Origin: Flavobacterium limi
Lineage (GTDB): Bacteria > Bacteroidota > Bacteroidia > Flavobacteriales > Flavobacteriaceae
Direction: 5' to 3'
Length of the DNA: 64,000 nt
Assembly (NCBI RefSeq): GCF_010645075.1
Contig: NZ_JAADZV010000001.1
Coordinates: 372,001 to 436,000, forward strand
Shown here: positions 16,374 to 25,456 of the stretch, piece after piece
Layout: each line of letters opens with the position of its first letter
How positions within the stretch are numbered: the stretch's first letter is position 1
Translations under genes and position numbers: made by a program
Notes under the pieces: model-generated
The model's database searches: none
The model's input: only the letters and a program-made list of their open reading frames with translations
Told to the model about the DNA's origin: nothing

Positions 16374-18353
16374 TTAATTTCGTTTAATGGAATCTGCTTT
16401 GGTTTTTGGAATTATTCTTTTGCTTTTAGCGATAGAGTCTTTTCGTTTAATTTCTAACTTAACAGCATTTGCAATAGAATCCTTTATTCTTATTTCTTTT
16501 TTAACGCTTTCTGAAAGTCCGCCTAATTTTGCATATTCACTTTGAAGGCTTTTATTTAAAACCCTTACCTCTAAATCGGTTCTTGAAATTTTCTTTTTTA
16601 AATATTTTTCGATCATTAAACTGGCAATTGGTCCGGCGATTGAGGCTCCGAAACCACCATTTTCAATCATAATTGCAATTGCAATTTTTGGATTGTCTTT
16701 CGGAGCAAATGCAACAAATATGGAGTGATCTTCAAGCTGAACTCTTTTGCCGTCAATCTTTGCAAAATTTTCAGCCGTACCGGTTTTTCCACAAATATCA
16801 ATGCCTTCAACTTTTAACCTGCTTGCGGTTCCCATATTATAAACATCAAACAAACCACTTATTATAGGTGGAAAATATTTCTTGTCAATAGATGTTGTAT
16901 GTTTAGTTGTAAATTTTGAATCGATTTTTTCACCTTCAATTTTTTTTATAATGTGAGGTGTATAATAATATCCCTGATTAGCAATTGTTGCCATCATATT
17001 TGCTAACTGAATAGGAGTCATTACAACCTCTCCCTGCCCAATGGCATTTGAAACAATTGCAGTACTTCTCCAGCCTCCATTTGGATACATTCTTTTGTAG
17101 GTTTTTGAAGTTGGAATTTTTCCTCTCTTTCCTGTTGGTAGATCATAACCCATAAACTCACCTAACCCAAAAGTTTTAAGGTGATTACTCCATACATCTA
17201 CAGCAGCAGCAGGTTTTGTATATTTATTAATAGTCCTCATGTAAGCCGTTGCAAAATAACTGTTGCAGGATTGGTAAATAGCCCTATGCAATTGTAATTG
17301 TCCTCCACTGCAGTGACATCTCATAAACCGTCCTCTTGCATAACTGAAACCATGGTGACAGGAAACAGAAAAATTTTCATCAACCACTCCTTCCTGCAAT
17401 GCTACCAGTCCTGTTAAAATTTTAAAAGGAGAACCGGGTGGATATTCCGCCAAAAGCCCTCTGTCATATAGCGGTTTAGCTATTGAATCACGATATAATA
17501 GTGTGTAATTTTTAGAACGTTGTCTTCCAACTAAGATTCCAGGATCGTATGATGGAGCAGTTACAAGCGCTAATATTTCTCCTGATTTAGGTTCAAGAGC
17601 AACAATACCACCTCTTTTGTTAATCATTAATTCTTCGCCGTATTTTTGAAGTTCTGCATCAATAGTTAAATTAATATCTTCTCCTTGTACAGCAATGGTG
17701 TCATATTTTCCATTTTTATACGAACCAATTTCACGATTGTATTTGTCTTTTTGGATATATTTTACACCTTTTATACCTCTCAGTATTTCTTCGTAACTTT
17801 CTTCAACGCCCTGTTTACCAATTAAATCACCACTGTTATAATAAGGGTTTTTTGCAATCTGTCTTTCGTTTACCTGTGTAATAAAGCCAAAAATATTAGC
17901 GCCACAATCAACTTCATAATCACGAAGAGAACGTTTTTGGAAATAAAAACCTTCATATTTTCTGATCTTTTCCTGAAAAGCGGCAAATTCGGCTTTATTA
18001 AGCTGTGATAAAAAGACAGAAGGTAATCGTGGACTATAAACCCTGGCTTTTGCTATTCTTTTTTCGTAATCCTCTTTTGTAATATTTAATAGTTCGCAGA
18101 ATTCCGCAATATTAAGGTCGTCTTTAATATCCCGAGGAATGACCATGATATCATAAGATGACTGATTTGCGACAAGCAGTTTCCCATATCTGTCGTAAAT
18201 ATATCCGCGTTCCGGGTAATCATATTTTATTTTGATGGCATTATTTTCTGATTTCAATTTGAAAGAATCATCAATAACCTGCAAATAAAATATCCTGATT
18301 ACTAGCAAAGATGCTGCAATAATAATTAAAGTGGGCAGCAGGACTTTTCTCAT
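16374..18353 (-). CDS. mrdA: Penicillin-binding protein 2 (class B transpeptidase)
   Basis: A 659-residue protein with an N-terminal membrane anchor (5-24), pedestal domain (PERGYIYDRYGKLL) and transpeptidase domain. Active-site motifs: S308-PFK311 (PPGSPFK), S362-C-N364 and K522-T-G524. It cross-links peptidoglycan during cell elongation together with RodA. Two oddities: a Cys/His cluster right after the SxxK helix (C332-HH and C346-H-C348), and a basic tail with three KDSI/ADSI units (about 622-655). The start overlaps mreD by 4 bp. Confidence 0.95.
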   Translation of the reverse strand: MRKVLLPTLIIIAASLLVIRIFYLQVIDDSFKLKSENNAIKIKYDYPERGYIYDRYGKLLVANQSSYDIMVIPRDIKDDLNIAEFCELLNITKEDYEKRIAKARVYSPRLPSVFLSQLNKAEFAAFQEKIRKYEGFYFQKRSLRDYEVDCGANIFGFITQVNERQIAKNPYYNSGDLIGKQGVEESYEEILRGIKGVKYIQKDKYNREIGSYKNGKYDTIAVQGEDINLTIDAELQKYGEELMINKRGGIVALEPKSGEILALVTAPSYDPGILVGRQRSKNYTLLYRDSIAKPLYDRGLLAEYPPGSPFKILTGLVALQEGVVDENFSVSCHHGFSYARGRFMRCHCSGGQLQLHRAIYQSCNSYFATAYMRTINKYTKPAAAVDVWSNHLKTFGLGEFMGYDLPTGKRGKIPTSKTYKRMYPNGGWRSTAIVSNAIGQGEVVMTPIQLANMMATIANQGYYYTPHIIKKIEGEKIDSKFTTKHTTSIDKKYFPPIISGLFDVYNMGTASRLKVEGIDICGKTGTAENFAKIDGKRVQLEDHSIFVAFAPKDNPKIAIAIMIENGGFGASIAGPIASLMIEKYLKKKISRTDLEVRVLNKSLQSEYAKLGGLSESVKKEIRIKDSIANAVKLEIKRKDSIAKSKRIIPKTKADSIKRN

Positions 18354-18856
18354 CGTTTATTTGGCTTAATAAGATATATGATTATAATAGAAATGAGTAT
18401 GGTGAAAACAGAACTGAATAGTGTCCTCAGTAAAATATCCCAAATGAATTTAAATTGAAAAGCTTCCAGAATAAATAAAACTATGTGATGTAAGAAAACG
18501 GAAACCAAAATAAATGAGAAACGCTCTGGTGTTAAAGATTCGTTTAGTTTTATAGTTTGATATTCATAGCTTAATCCAAAAGAAAACTTGAAAATATAAG
18601 GTCTGTAATAAGCTAAAATAACACAGGCTGCCGCATGAATACCTCCTGAATTACAAAACATGTCCATTGTAATACCCAACAAAAAACTTGAAATTATTAA
18701 ACCGGATCGATTGCTGTTTACAGGATATAAAATAATATATAAAATATACGGGTAAGGACTTATGTATCCTAAGAAATTCATATTGTTAAAAATAACAATC
18801 TGAATTGCCAGTAACATAATAAATCGAAAAATATTGACTAACAGTGCGCTATTCAT
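18350..18856 (-). CDS. mreD: Rod shape-determining protein MreD
   Basis: A 168-residue membrane protein with about five hydrophobic segments, including FLGYISPYPYILYIILYP and GITMDMFCNSGGIHAAACV, the MreD core. It links MreC and the cytoplasmic MreB filament to PBP2. Overlaps mreC by 8 bp and mrdA by 4 bp, so expression is tightly coupled. Confidence 0.9.
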   Translation of the reverse strand: MNSALLVNIFRFIMLLAIQIVIFNNMNFLGYISPYPYILYIILYPVNSNRSGLIISSFLLGITMDMFCNSGGIHAAACVILAYYRPYIFKFSFGLSYEYQTIKLNESLTPERFSFILVSVFLHHIVLFILEAFQFKFIWDILLRTLFSSVFTILISIIIIYLIKPNKR

Positions 18857-19679
18857 CTTTTTCTTTGCTTTTGTTTTCTAAATTAATGAGTTCTTCTCTT
18901 CCTTTACTTTTAATGATGTAAACATGTCCTAAATTGGTCATATCATTAAACAGTTTTACTTTTATTACATAAAAACTTGTGCCTTCTTTTTTGTATACAA
19001 TATCTACAGTTCCAATATTAATTCCTTCTGGGAAGATTACGGATTGTCCACCAGTAACAATTGTATCACCTTTTCTAATTGAAGCTAGTCTAGGAACATC
19101 TTCTAATTGTACGTATCCGGTACTTTTTCCGTTCCATGTTAATGAACCAAAATGATTTGATTTTTTCAGTTTCGCATTAATATGTGACTTCATATTTAAA
19201 ATACTGACCACAGTAGAGTAATTTGGAGAAGTATTATCTATGACACCAATAATGCCTAGGCTGTTAATTACCCCCATATCCTGTTTAATGCCTTCGTTTG
19301 ATCCGGAGTTTAAAGTAAGATAGTTTTCGTGTGTGCTATACGAGTTATGAATTACTTTCGAGACAATAATATCAGCTGGTTTTACACCTTTAATACTGTC
19401 AATCATTGGTGCTTTGGTGGTATCTTCTATATTGAATAAAAGACTTTTTAATCTTGCGTTTTCAAGTACAAGTTCGTCATTTTCAGTTCTCAAATTCAAA
19501 TACTCATTTATGGTGTTTATTTTTTCATAAACGCCACCACTAATAAAGTTAGCAGAGCTGATGGTTCTGCTTCTGTGAAAAGAGTGGGATTGGATTGTGA
19601 GTGCCAACGAAATACCTAAAAGCAGCAAAAACAGTAATCGATTACTGTTTCTTATAATGAAATTAAAAATTTGCTGCAT
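18849..19679 (-). CDS. mreC: Rod shape-determining protein MreC
   Basis: A 276-residue bitopic protein: one membrane segment (about 12-29), a coiled-coil (about 55-88, ENDELVLENARLKSLL), and the two beta domains of MreC with LTLNSGSNEGIKQDMGVI and DTIVTGGQSVIFPEGI. MreC sits in the periplasm and activates PBP2. There is a 102-bp gap from mreB that contains an inverted repeat. Confidence 0.93.
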   Translation of the reverse strand: MQQIFNFIIRNSNRLLFLLLLGISLALTIQSHSFHRSRTISSANFISGGVYEKINTINEYLNLRTENDELVLENARLKSLLFNIEDTTKAPMIDSIKGVKPADIIVSKVIHNSYSTHENYLTLNSGSNEGIKQDMGVINSLGIIGVIDNTSPNYSTVVSILNMKSHINAKLKKSNHFGSLTWNGKSTGYVQLEDVPRLASIRKGDTIVTGGQSVIFPEGINIGTVDIVYKKEGTSFYVIKVKLFNDMTNLGHVYIIKSKGREELINLENKSKEKDE

Positions 19680-19730
19680 TTCTTGTTCGGTTATTTTGTT
19701 TCAGGATATGCTTTTAAGTTCAAATTTATT

Positions 19731-19756
19731 AGAGCCAAATGATGCGATTCGGCTCT
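19731..19756 (-). other. Inverted repeat in the mreB-mreC gap
   Basis: AGAGCC/GGCTCT arms plus a short inner AAT/ATT pairing form a hairpin 25 bp after the mreB stop codon. The following T-run on the reverse strand is weak, so it is more likely an attenuator or RNA-stabilising hairpin than a full terminator. This would let mreB exceed mreCD. Confidence 0.5.
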
Positions 19757-19781
19757 AACAAAATATATTGATTGTTTTATC

Positions 19782-20810
19782 TTATTTGATTAAGATACTT
19801 TTGAATTTTGCAATGTTTTTAAGTGCCATTCCGGTTCCGCGAACAACTGCTCTTAGCGGATCTTCAGCAATGTAAACAGGTAAATCTGTTTTTTGTGAAA
19901 TACGTTTGTCAAGACCTCTTAACATCGATCCTCCACCAGCTAAATAAATACCTGTGTTGTAGATGTCTGCGGCTAACTCTGGAGGAGTTTGAGACAGCGT
20001 TTCCATAACAGCATCTTCGATACGTTGAATAGATTTATCTAATGCTTTAGCAATTTCTCTGTACGAAACATCAACTTGTTTTGGTTTACCGGTAAGCAAA
20101 TCTCTACCCTGAACAGACATATCTTCCGGAGGGCCATCTAAATCTTCGATAGCAGCTCCAATCTGGATTTTTATTTTCTCAGCAGTACTTTCCCCAACAA
20201 ATAAGTTGTGTTGCGTACGCATGTAATAAACGATGTCATTTGTGAAAACGTCACCCGCAATTTTTACTGATTTGTCGCAAACAATACCACCTAATGCAAT
20301 AACAGCGATTTCAGTTGTACCACCTCCAATATCAACAATCATATTTCCTTTTGGCTGCATGATATCGATACCAATACCAATCGCTGCTGCCATCGGTTCG
20401 TGAATAAGATATACTTCTTTACCGTTTACCCTTTCACAAGATTCTTTTACTGCACGCATTTCAACCTCTGTAATACCAGACGGAATACATACTACCATTC
20501 TTAAGGCCGGAGTAAACATTCTCTTTTTTAATGCAGGAATGCTTTTAATGAACATATTAATCATTTTTTCCGAAGCATCAAAATCGGCAATTACACCATC
20601 CTTCAAAGGCCTGATGGTCTTGATGTTTTCATGTGTTTTACCTTGCATCATGTTGGCTTCTTTACCAACAGCAATGATTTTGCCTGAAATTCTATCGCGT
20701 GCAACGATAGATGGGCTATCAATAACAACTTTATCATTATGAATGATTAAAGTGTTTGCGGTACCAAGGTCTATCGCAATATCCTCGGTCATGAAATCAA
20801 AAAATCCCAT
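19782..20810 (-). CDS. mreB: Actin-like rod shape-determining protein MreB
   Basis: A 342-residue actin-fold ATPase. Seen: DLGTANTLIIH (phosphate 1), VCIPSGITEVE, EPMAAAIGIG, VDIGGGTTEIAV (phosphate 2) and LAGGGSMLRGLD (adenosine). MreB forms membrane-bound filaments that direct lateral wall growth. It is the first gene of the five-gene elongasome unit and has a perfect -7 box about 43 bp upstream. Confidence 0.97.
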   Translation of the reverse strand: MGFFDFMTEDIAIDLGTANTLIIHNDKVVIDSPSIVARDRISGKIIAVGKEANMMQGKTHENIKTIRPLKDGVIADFDASEKMINMFIKSIPALKKRMFTPALRMVVCIPSGITEVEMRAVKESCERVNGKEVYLIHEPMAAAIGIGIDIMQPKGNMIVDIGGGTTEIAVIALGGIVCDKSVKIAGDVFTNDIVYYMRTQHNLFVGESTAEKIKIQIGAAIEDLDGPPEDMSVQGRDLLTGKPKQVDVSYREIAKALDKSIQRIEDAVMETLSQTPPELAADIYNTGIYLAGGGSMLRGLDKRISQKTDLPVYIAEDPLRAVVRGTGMALKNIAKFKSILIK

Positions 20811-20852
20811 AAGTTTGTTAGGGGTTTAAAATGTTATAAATAATTTATCGAA

Positions 20853-20860
20853 CAAAGTTA
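20853..20860 (-). promoter_or_regulatory. -7 box TAACTTTG for mreB
   Basis: On the reverse strand TAACTTTG fits TAnnTTTG exactly and lies about 43 bp before the mreB start, between it and the purH stop. The -33 element would fall in the end of purH; no clear TTG was found there. Confidence 0.5.
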
Positions 20861-20866
20861 AACAAA

Positions 20867-22393
20867 TTAATGTTTAAAATGACGTGTTCCTGTAAATACC
20901 ATTGCAAGATTATTTTCGTTGCAATAATTTATGCTTAATTCATCTTTTATTGAACCTCCAGGCTGAATTACTGCTGTTATTCCTGCTTTTTTGGCTAATT
21001 CAACACAATCCGGAAAAGGGAAAAATGCATCGCTTGCCATAGAAGCTCCGGTTAAATCAAATCCAAAAGCTTTTGCTTTATCAACTGCCTGAATCAAAGC
21101 ATCAACTCTTGAAGTCTGACCTGTTCCTGAGGAAATTAATGTTCCGTTTTTTGCAAAAACAATCGTATTCGATTTGGTGTTTTTACAAATTTTTGAAGCA
21201 AAAATTAAATCTTCAATCTCCTGAGCAGTTGGCTCTGTAGTTGTAACGGTTTTTAAATGCTCTTTAGTATCTGTAATATTATTTCTGTCCTGAATTAACA
21301 AACCATTAAGACAAGTTCTTACCTGGCGTGATGGTAATTCAACTTCATTTTGAACTAATATGATTCTGTTTTTCTTTTCTTGTAAAACTGTAATTGCTTC
21401 GTCATCATAACCTGGAGCGATAACTACTTCGCAGAATAATTTGTTGACTTCCTGTGCGGTTGCTAAATCAATTTTGGTATTAGCAATTAAAACACCTCCA
21501 AAAGCAGAAGTTGGGTCACAAGCCAAAGCTGCTAAATAAGCTTCGCTGATTGTTTTTCTAGAAGCCAATCCACAAGCATTATTGTGTTTTAAAATTGCGA
21601 ATGTTGGTCCGTCTGTTTTGAATTCAGCAATCAAATTTACTGCAGCGTCAACATCTAATAAGTTGTTGTATGACAATTCTTTTCCGTGAACTTTTTTGAA
21701 CATAGCGTCAAAATCTCCAAAAAAGAATCCTTTTTGGTGCGGGTTTTCACCGTATCTTAAAACTTGCCCATTAGCGATACTTTCTTTGTAAATCGTATCG
21801 TCAGTATTGAAATAATTAAAAATTGCCCCATCATAATGAGAGGAAACATGGAATGCTTTTGTAGCAAATAACCTTCTGTTTTCTAAAGTAGTTGCTCCAT
21901 TTTGTTCTGTGATTAAATCTAAAAGCAAACTGTATTCGTTTACTGAAGCTACAATCACAGTATCTTTGAAATTTTTTGCACCTGCGCGGATTAATGAAAT
22001 TCCGCCAATATCAATTTTTTCAATAATATCTTGTTCGCTTGCACCTGAAGCAACCGTTTTTTCAAAAGGATATAAATCAACAATAACCAAATCAATCTGA
22101 GGAATATCAAACTCTTTCATTTGCTCAACATCACTTTCGTTGTCCTGACGATTCAAAATACCGCCAAAAATTTTTGGATGTAATGTTTTAACTCTTCCTC
22201 CAAGGATTTCAGGGAAAGAAGTAATATCTTCAACAGGAACTACCGGAATGCCAAGGTTTTTAATGAAATCTTCTGTTCCTCCTGTTGAGTAAAGTGTTAC
22301 GTTTTGCTCTTGTAATTTTCTAACGATTGGCTCTAATCCATCTTTCGAAAAAACAGATATTAACGCTGATTGTATTTTTTTAGTTGTGCTCAT
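20867..22393 (-). CDS. purH: Bifunctional AICAR transformylase / IMP cyclohydrolase
   Basis: A 508-residue protein when started at ATG 22391-22393 (MSTTKKIQSALISVFSKDG), preferred to an upstream start 27 bp earlier because of the -7 box that sits there. N-terminal IMP cyclohydrolase (MGS fold, STGGTEDFI, GGRVKTLHPKI) and C-terminal transformylase (GENPHQKG, LKHNNACGLA, GTGQTSRVDA, DAFFPFPD). It carries out the last two steps of purine synthesis. Confidence 0.97.
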   Translation of the reverse strand: MSTTKKIQSALISVFSKDGLEPIVRKLQEQNVTLYSTGGTEDFIKNLGIPVVPVEDITSFPEILGGRVKTLHPKIFGGILNRQDNESDVEQMKEFDIPQIDLVIVDLYPFEKTVASGASEQDIIEKIDIGGISLIRAGAKNFKDTVIVASVNEYSLLLDLITEQNGATTLENRRLFATKAFHVSSHYDGAIFNYFNTDDTIYKESIANGQVLRYGENPHQKGFFFGDFDAMFKKVHGKELSYNNLLDVDAAVNLIAEFKTDGPTFAILKHNNACGLASRKTISEAYLAALACDPTSAFGGVLIANTKIDLATAQEVNKLFCEVVIAPGYDDEAITVLQEKKNRIILVQNEVELPSRQVRTCLNGLLIQDRNNITDTKEHLKTVTTTEPTAQEIEDLIFASKICKNTKSNTIVFAKNGTLISSGTGQTSRVDALIQAVDKAKAFGFDLTGASMASDAFFPFPDCVELAKKAGITAVIQPGGSIKDELSINYCNENNLAMVFTGTRHFKH

Positions 22394-22417
22394 TGTGTAG
22401 TTATGATTTTCAGACTG

Positions 22418-22425
22418 CAAAAGTA
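22418..22425 (-). promoter_or_regulatory. -7 box TACTTTTG for purH
   Basis: TACTTTTG on the reverse strand matches TAnnTTTG and lies 24 bp upstream of the chosen purH ATG. It supports that start over the longer reading. Confidence 0.55.
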
Positions 22426-22558
22426 GTTTTTTTATATATTATTTTAAAGAAAATTAATGTAACATTATGCTAAAAAAATCTACTGATGAGTAAGCTAACT
22501 TTTATTAGGTTTTTGTTTTTAAAATATTGAATTTTACTTTGTTGAAAAATATTATTAT

Positions 22559-23806
22559 ATGCTTCTTTATCTGAGATTATTAAAAGAAAGTCTGAGTTTT
22601 GCCATCAATGCTTTACGGAACAATAAATTGCGTACCTTATTGTCATTACTTGGCGTTACAATTGGTATTTTTTCGATTATTGCCGTACTCGCTGCTGTTG
22701 ATTCTTTAGATAAAAAAATTACTAAAGATTTAAGCAGTTTAGATAAAAATACGATTTATTTAATGAAATTTAGTTTTGGGCCTTCAGAAATTCCGCAATG
22801 GAAGAGAGAGCAGTTTCCAAATGTAAAATATGATGAATATATTGCCTTGAAAAATTCCCTAAATAATACCGATCAGGTAGGCTACCAGTTATTCGTGAAT
22901 CGTGAAACTTTAAAATATGATTCGAAAACTGTTGCCGATGTAAATATGATTCCCTCTTCTTTCGAAATGGTTGATATTGACGGATTGAGTTTTGACAAAG
23001 GAAGATTTTATAATGAATCCGAATCGAATTCAGGAACTCCCGTAATTGTTTTAGGTTATGATATTGCCAACGGACTTTTTGGAGAAAGCGATCCTATTGG
23101 AAAAAATATTCGTCTATACGGACAGCGTTTTACCGTTGTCGGAGTAATGGCAAAACAAGGGGCAGGGTTTTTCGGAGACAGTAATGATACGTCTGTTTAT
23201 TTTCCGGCTAATTTCCTGCGTCGAATGTATGGAGATAACGATGCGATGACACCGGTAATTGTTTTAAAACCGGTAAAAGGTGTAGATATGGATGCTTATA
23301 AAGCACAAGTTGCTCAAAAACTAAGAGCAATTCGCGGAATGAAAGCAGGGGAAATGGATAATTTTTTTATCAATGTATTGTCAGGGTTTACAGATTTTAT
23401 TGACGGAATTTTAGGTCAGATGAATGTGGTGGGATGGATTATCAGCGGATTTTCTCTTTTAGTCGGAGGTTTCGGAATCGCCAATATTATGTTTGTTTCC
23501 GTAAAAGAAAGAACCAATTTAATTGGAATACAAAAATCGCTTGGTGCTAAAAACCGATTCATATTATTTCAGTTTTTATTCGAGGCCATAATTCTTTCTG
23601 TAATTGGAGGAATTATTGGTTTGCTGATGGTTTGGGGAATTGCATTTATCTTAACTAAAGCACTCGATTTTGAATTCGTCTTAAGCTTTGGAAATATAAT
23701 TTTAGGAACAACTTTAGCTGCTCTTATTGGATTAATTTCGGGAATTTTGCCAGCTATTTCAGCTGCAAATCTTGATCCTGTTGAGGCTATTCGAACGGGA
23801 ATGTAG
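22559..23806 (+). CDS. MacB-type ABC transporter permease (FtsX family)
   Basis: A 415-residue protein: a first membrane helix (about 30-50, LSLLGVTIGIFSIIAVLAA), a periplasmic MacB core domain (about 55-275), and three C-terminal helices with the FtsX block (NIMFVSVKERTNLIGIQKSLG). It ends with the usual LDPVEAIRTGM. MacB-like permeases work by mechanotransmission to export peptides or lipids. No ATPase or membrane-fusion gene is beside it, so its partner must be encoded elsewhere. Confidence 0.9.
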   Translation: MLLYLRLLKESLSFAINALRNNKLRTLLSLLGVTIGIFSIIAVLAAVDSLDKKITKDLSSLDKNTIYLMKFSFGPSEIPQWKREQFPNVKYDEYIALKNSLNNTDQVGYQLFVNRETLKYDSKTVADVNMIPSSFEMVDIDGLSFDKGRFYNESESNSGTPVIVLGYDIANGLFGESDPIGKNIRLYGQRFTVVGVMAKQGAGFFGDSNDTSVYFPANFLRRMYGDNDAMTPVIVLKPVKGVDMDAYKAQVAQKLRAIRGMKAGEMDNFFINVLSGFTDFIDGILGQMNVVGWIISGFSLLVGGFGIANIMFVSVKERTNLIGIQKSLGAKNRFILFQFLFEAIILSVIGGIIGLLMVWGIAFILTKALDFEFVLSFGNIILGTTLAALIGLISGILPAISAANLDPVEAIRTGM

Positions 23807-24431
23807 TTTTTTGAGGTTTCGTTTTAATTCGAATTAGTGGTTTGACAAATTTAACTTCCTCAGGGAATTTAATTTTTGTTTTATCCCATTTAATATCATA
23901 AGATTCATCATTTCTCTTATATTTCAAAACAGTATCTTCTTCTTGGGCTGTTCTTCTTACAATACAGAAATCACGATCTCTGATAAAATACTTCAAAGAT
24001 TTACGTAAATCAAAGAATATCTTCGATGTCAATGTGTCAGATTGTGATGCGATAAAAGTTGCATTTCGAAAGTTATCTTTATAATTCAATTTTATAAATT
24101 CATAAAGGTTTTTATTTGAAATTTCAATTAAATCTTTTGGTTGTAAATTTATAAAATAAGGAATAGTGTCTGCATTTGGTGTTCCGCATATAAATCCTAT
24201 TCCTTTATTTTAAAAGTAGTATGCTGTAGAATCAGTGTTTATAATAAAGGTATTTGTTCCATAGACTAGCCAGCCGGGAATAGGAGGGGTTGGAGGAATG
24301 GTATCGTTGCCGGTGATTTTTCCCTTACTTTCTTTAGAAATTATATAAGGAATATTTTCTTTTTGATTTTCTTTCTTGCTACAATTCGAAAGAAATATAC
24401 AAATAACGAAACCAATAAAAATTTTAGCCAT
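23787..24431 (-). pseudogene. Lipoprotein gene interrupted by one in-frame TAA
   Basis: Two reverse-strand frames, 24431-24210 and 24209-23787, are in the same register and separated only by the stop TAA at 24210-24212. The first half has a lipobox (IGFVICIFLSNCSKK, Cys17). Reading through gives TDSTAYYF, stop, NKGIGFICGTPNAD, and continues without interruption for 140 more residues, with no good start codon soon after the stop. The intact product would be about 213 residues. This points to a recent nonsense mutation or a base-call error. The 3' end overlaps the convergent permease gene by 20 bp. Function unknown. Confidence 0.7.
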
Positions 24432-24461
24432 GAAGATAAGATTTAAAATTAAATATATAAA

Positions 24462-24495
24462 AAAATCTCACCTGCAATGAAGCGGATGAGATTTT
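24462..24495 (-). terminator. Terminator after accD
   Basis: Stem AAAATCTCA/TGAGATTTT with further partial pairing inside, followed on the reverse strand by a T-run, 22 bp after the accD stop. Confidence 0.7.
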
Positions 24496-24516
24496 AATAT
24501 TTTTAAGTTTTAAAAA

Positions 24517-25374
24517 CTATTTTCTAATATCATTATTCTGAATCAAATCGATATACAAATTGATTTTATCTTTCAATTCTTTTCTAGGCGTGATAAAGTC
24601 AAGGAAACCGTGCTCTAAAAGAAATTCAGCAGTCTGGAAACCTTCCGGTAAATCTTTTCCTGTGGTATCACGTACAACACGTGGACCAGCAAAGCCAATC
24701 AAAGCGCCAGGCTCAGAGATGTTGATATCGCCTAACATAGCATAAGATGCGGTAGTTCCTCCGGTAGTTGGGTCTGTACATAAAGAAATGTATGGTAAGC
24801 CAGCTTCGGCAAGCTGAGCTAATTTTACAGATGTTTTAGCCAATTGCATTAACGAATAAGCAGCTTCCATCATACGTGCTCCACCAGATTTAGAAATCAT
24901 TACAAAAGGAAGTTTGTTTTTGATTGCATGGTCAATACCTCTTGCGATTTTTTCACCTACAACTGCTCCCATAGATCCGCCGATAAAGGCAAAATCCATA
25001 CAGCAGATTACAAGTTCTCTTCCTTTAGATTTTCCTACTCCGGTACGAACAGCGTCTTTAAGGTGCGTTTTTTCCATTACATCTTTCAGTCTCTCAGCAT
25101 ATTTTTTTGTATCCACAAAATGCAGAGGATCTTTTGATGTCATGTTTTTATCTAACTCAACAAATTCGTTGTTGTCGAATAAAATTTCAAAATAGGTTGC
25201 GCTTCCAATTCGAACGTGAAAATCATCTTCTGGGCTTACGAACAAATTTCTCGCTAATTCGTCAGCATCAATAATTTTTCCGGTAGGAGATTTGTACCAC
25301 AATCCTTTCGGAACGTCCATCTTGTCTTCTGTAGCAGTTGTAATCCCTTTTTCCTGTCTTTTAAACCAAGCCAT
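24517..25374 (-). CDS. accD: Acetyl-CoA carboxylase carboxyltransferase subunit beta, zinc-ribbon cysteines lost
   Basis: A 285-residue protein with the crotonase-like carboxyltransferase core: [50 protein letters not shown] and [13 protein letters not shown]. It makes malonyl-CoA for fatty-acid synthesis with AccA. The N-terminal zinc ribbon is recognisable by alignment to the E. coli pattern, but all four cysteines are replaced: GLWYKSPTG (Ser29, Thr31) and FVSPEDDFH (Ser47, Asp50). The fold may persist without zinc. Downstream of fbaA on the same strand. Confidence 0.95.
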   Translation of the reverse strand: MAWFKRQEKGITTATEDKMDVPKGLWYKSPTGKIIDADELARNLFVSPEDDFHVRIGSATYFEILFDNNEFVELDKNMTSKDPLHFVDTKKYAERLKDVMEKTHLKDAVRTGVGKSKGRELVICCMDFAFIGGSMGAVVGEKIARGIDHAIKNKLPFVMISKSGGARMMEAAYSLMQLAKTSVKLAQLAEAGLPYISLCTDPTTGGTTASYAMLGDINISEPGALIGFAGPRVVRDTTGKDLPEGFQTAEFLLEHGFLDFITPRKELKDKINLYIDLIQNNDIRK

Positions 25375-25384
25375 ATTGAATGTT

Positions 25385-25450
25385 TTATTTGTTTGAGGTT
25401 TCAGGTTTCAAGTTGCGAAACCTGAAGCCTGAAACTTTAAACTTGAAACT
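25385..25450. repeat. Inverted TTTCAGG/CCTGAAA repeat between fbaA and accD
   Basis: GTTTCAGGTTTCAAGTT is followed by imperfect inverted copies GAAACCTGAAGCCTGAAAC and AAACTTGAAAC, giving a long hairpin. Related units appear before ruvC (9301-9335) and between etfB and etfA (about 36025-36065). Confidence 0.6.
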
Positions 25451-25456
25451 TTTTTA

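Noticed and set aside
15121..20810. The mre-mrd-rodA cluster as a new system
   Set aside because: It is the standard elongasome gene order; only details of PBP2 are unusual.
24517..25374. accD as a pseudogene because of missing zinc ligands
   Set aside because: Full length, all carboxyltransferase motifs intact, and the ribbon region still aligns; loss of zinc is a lineage feature.
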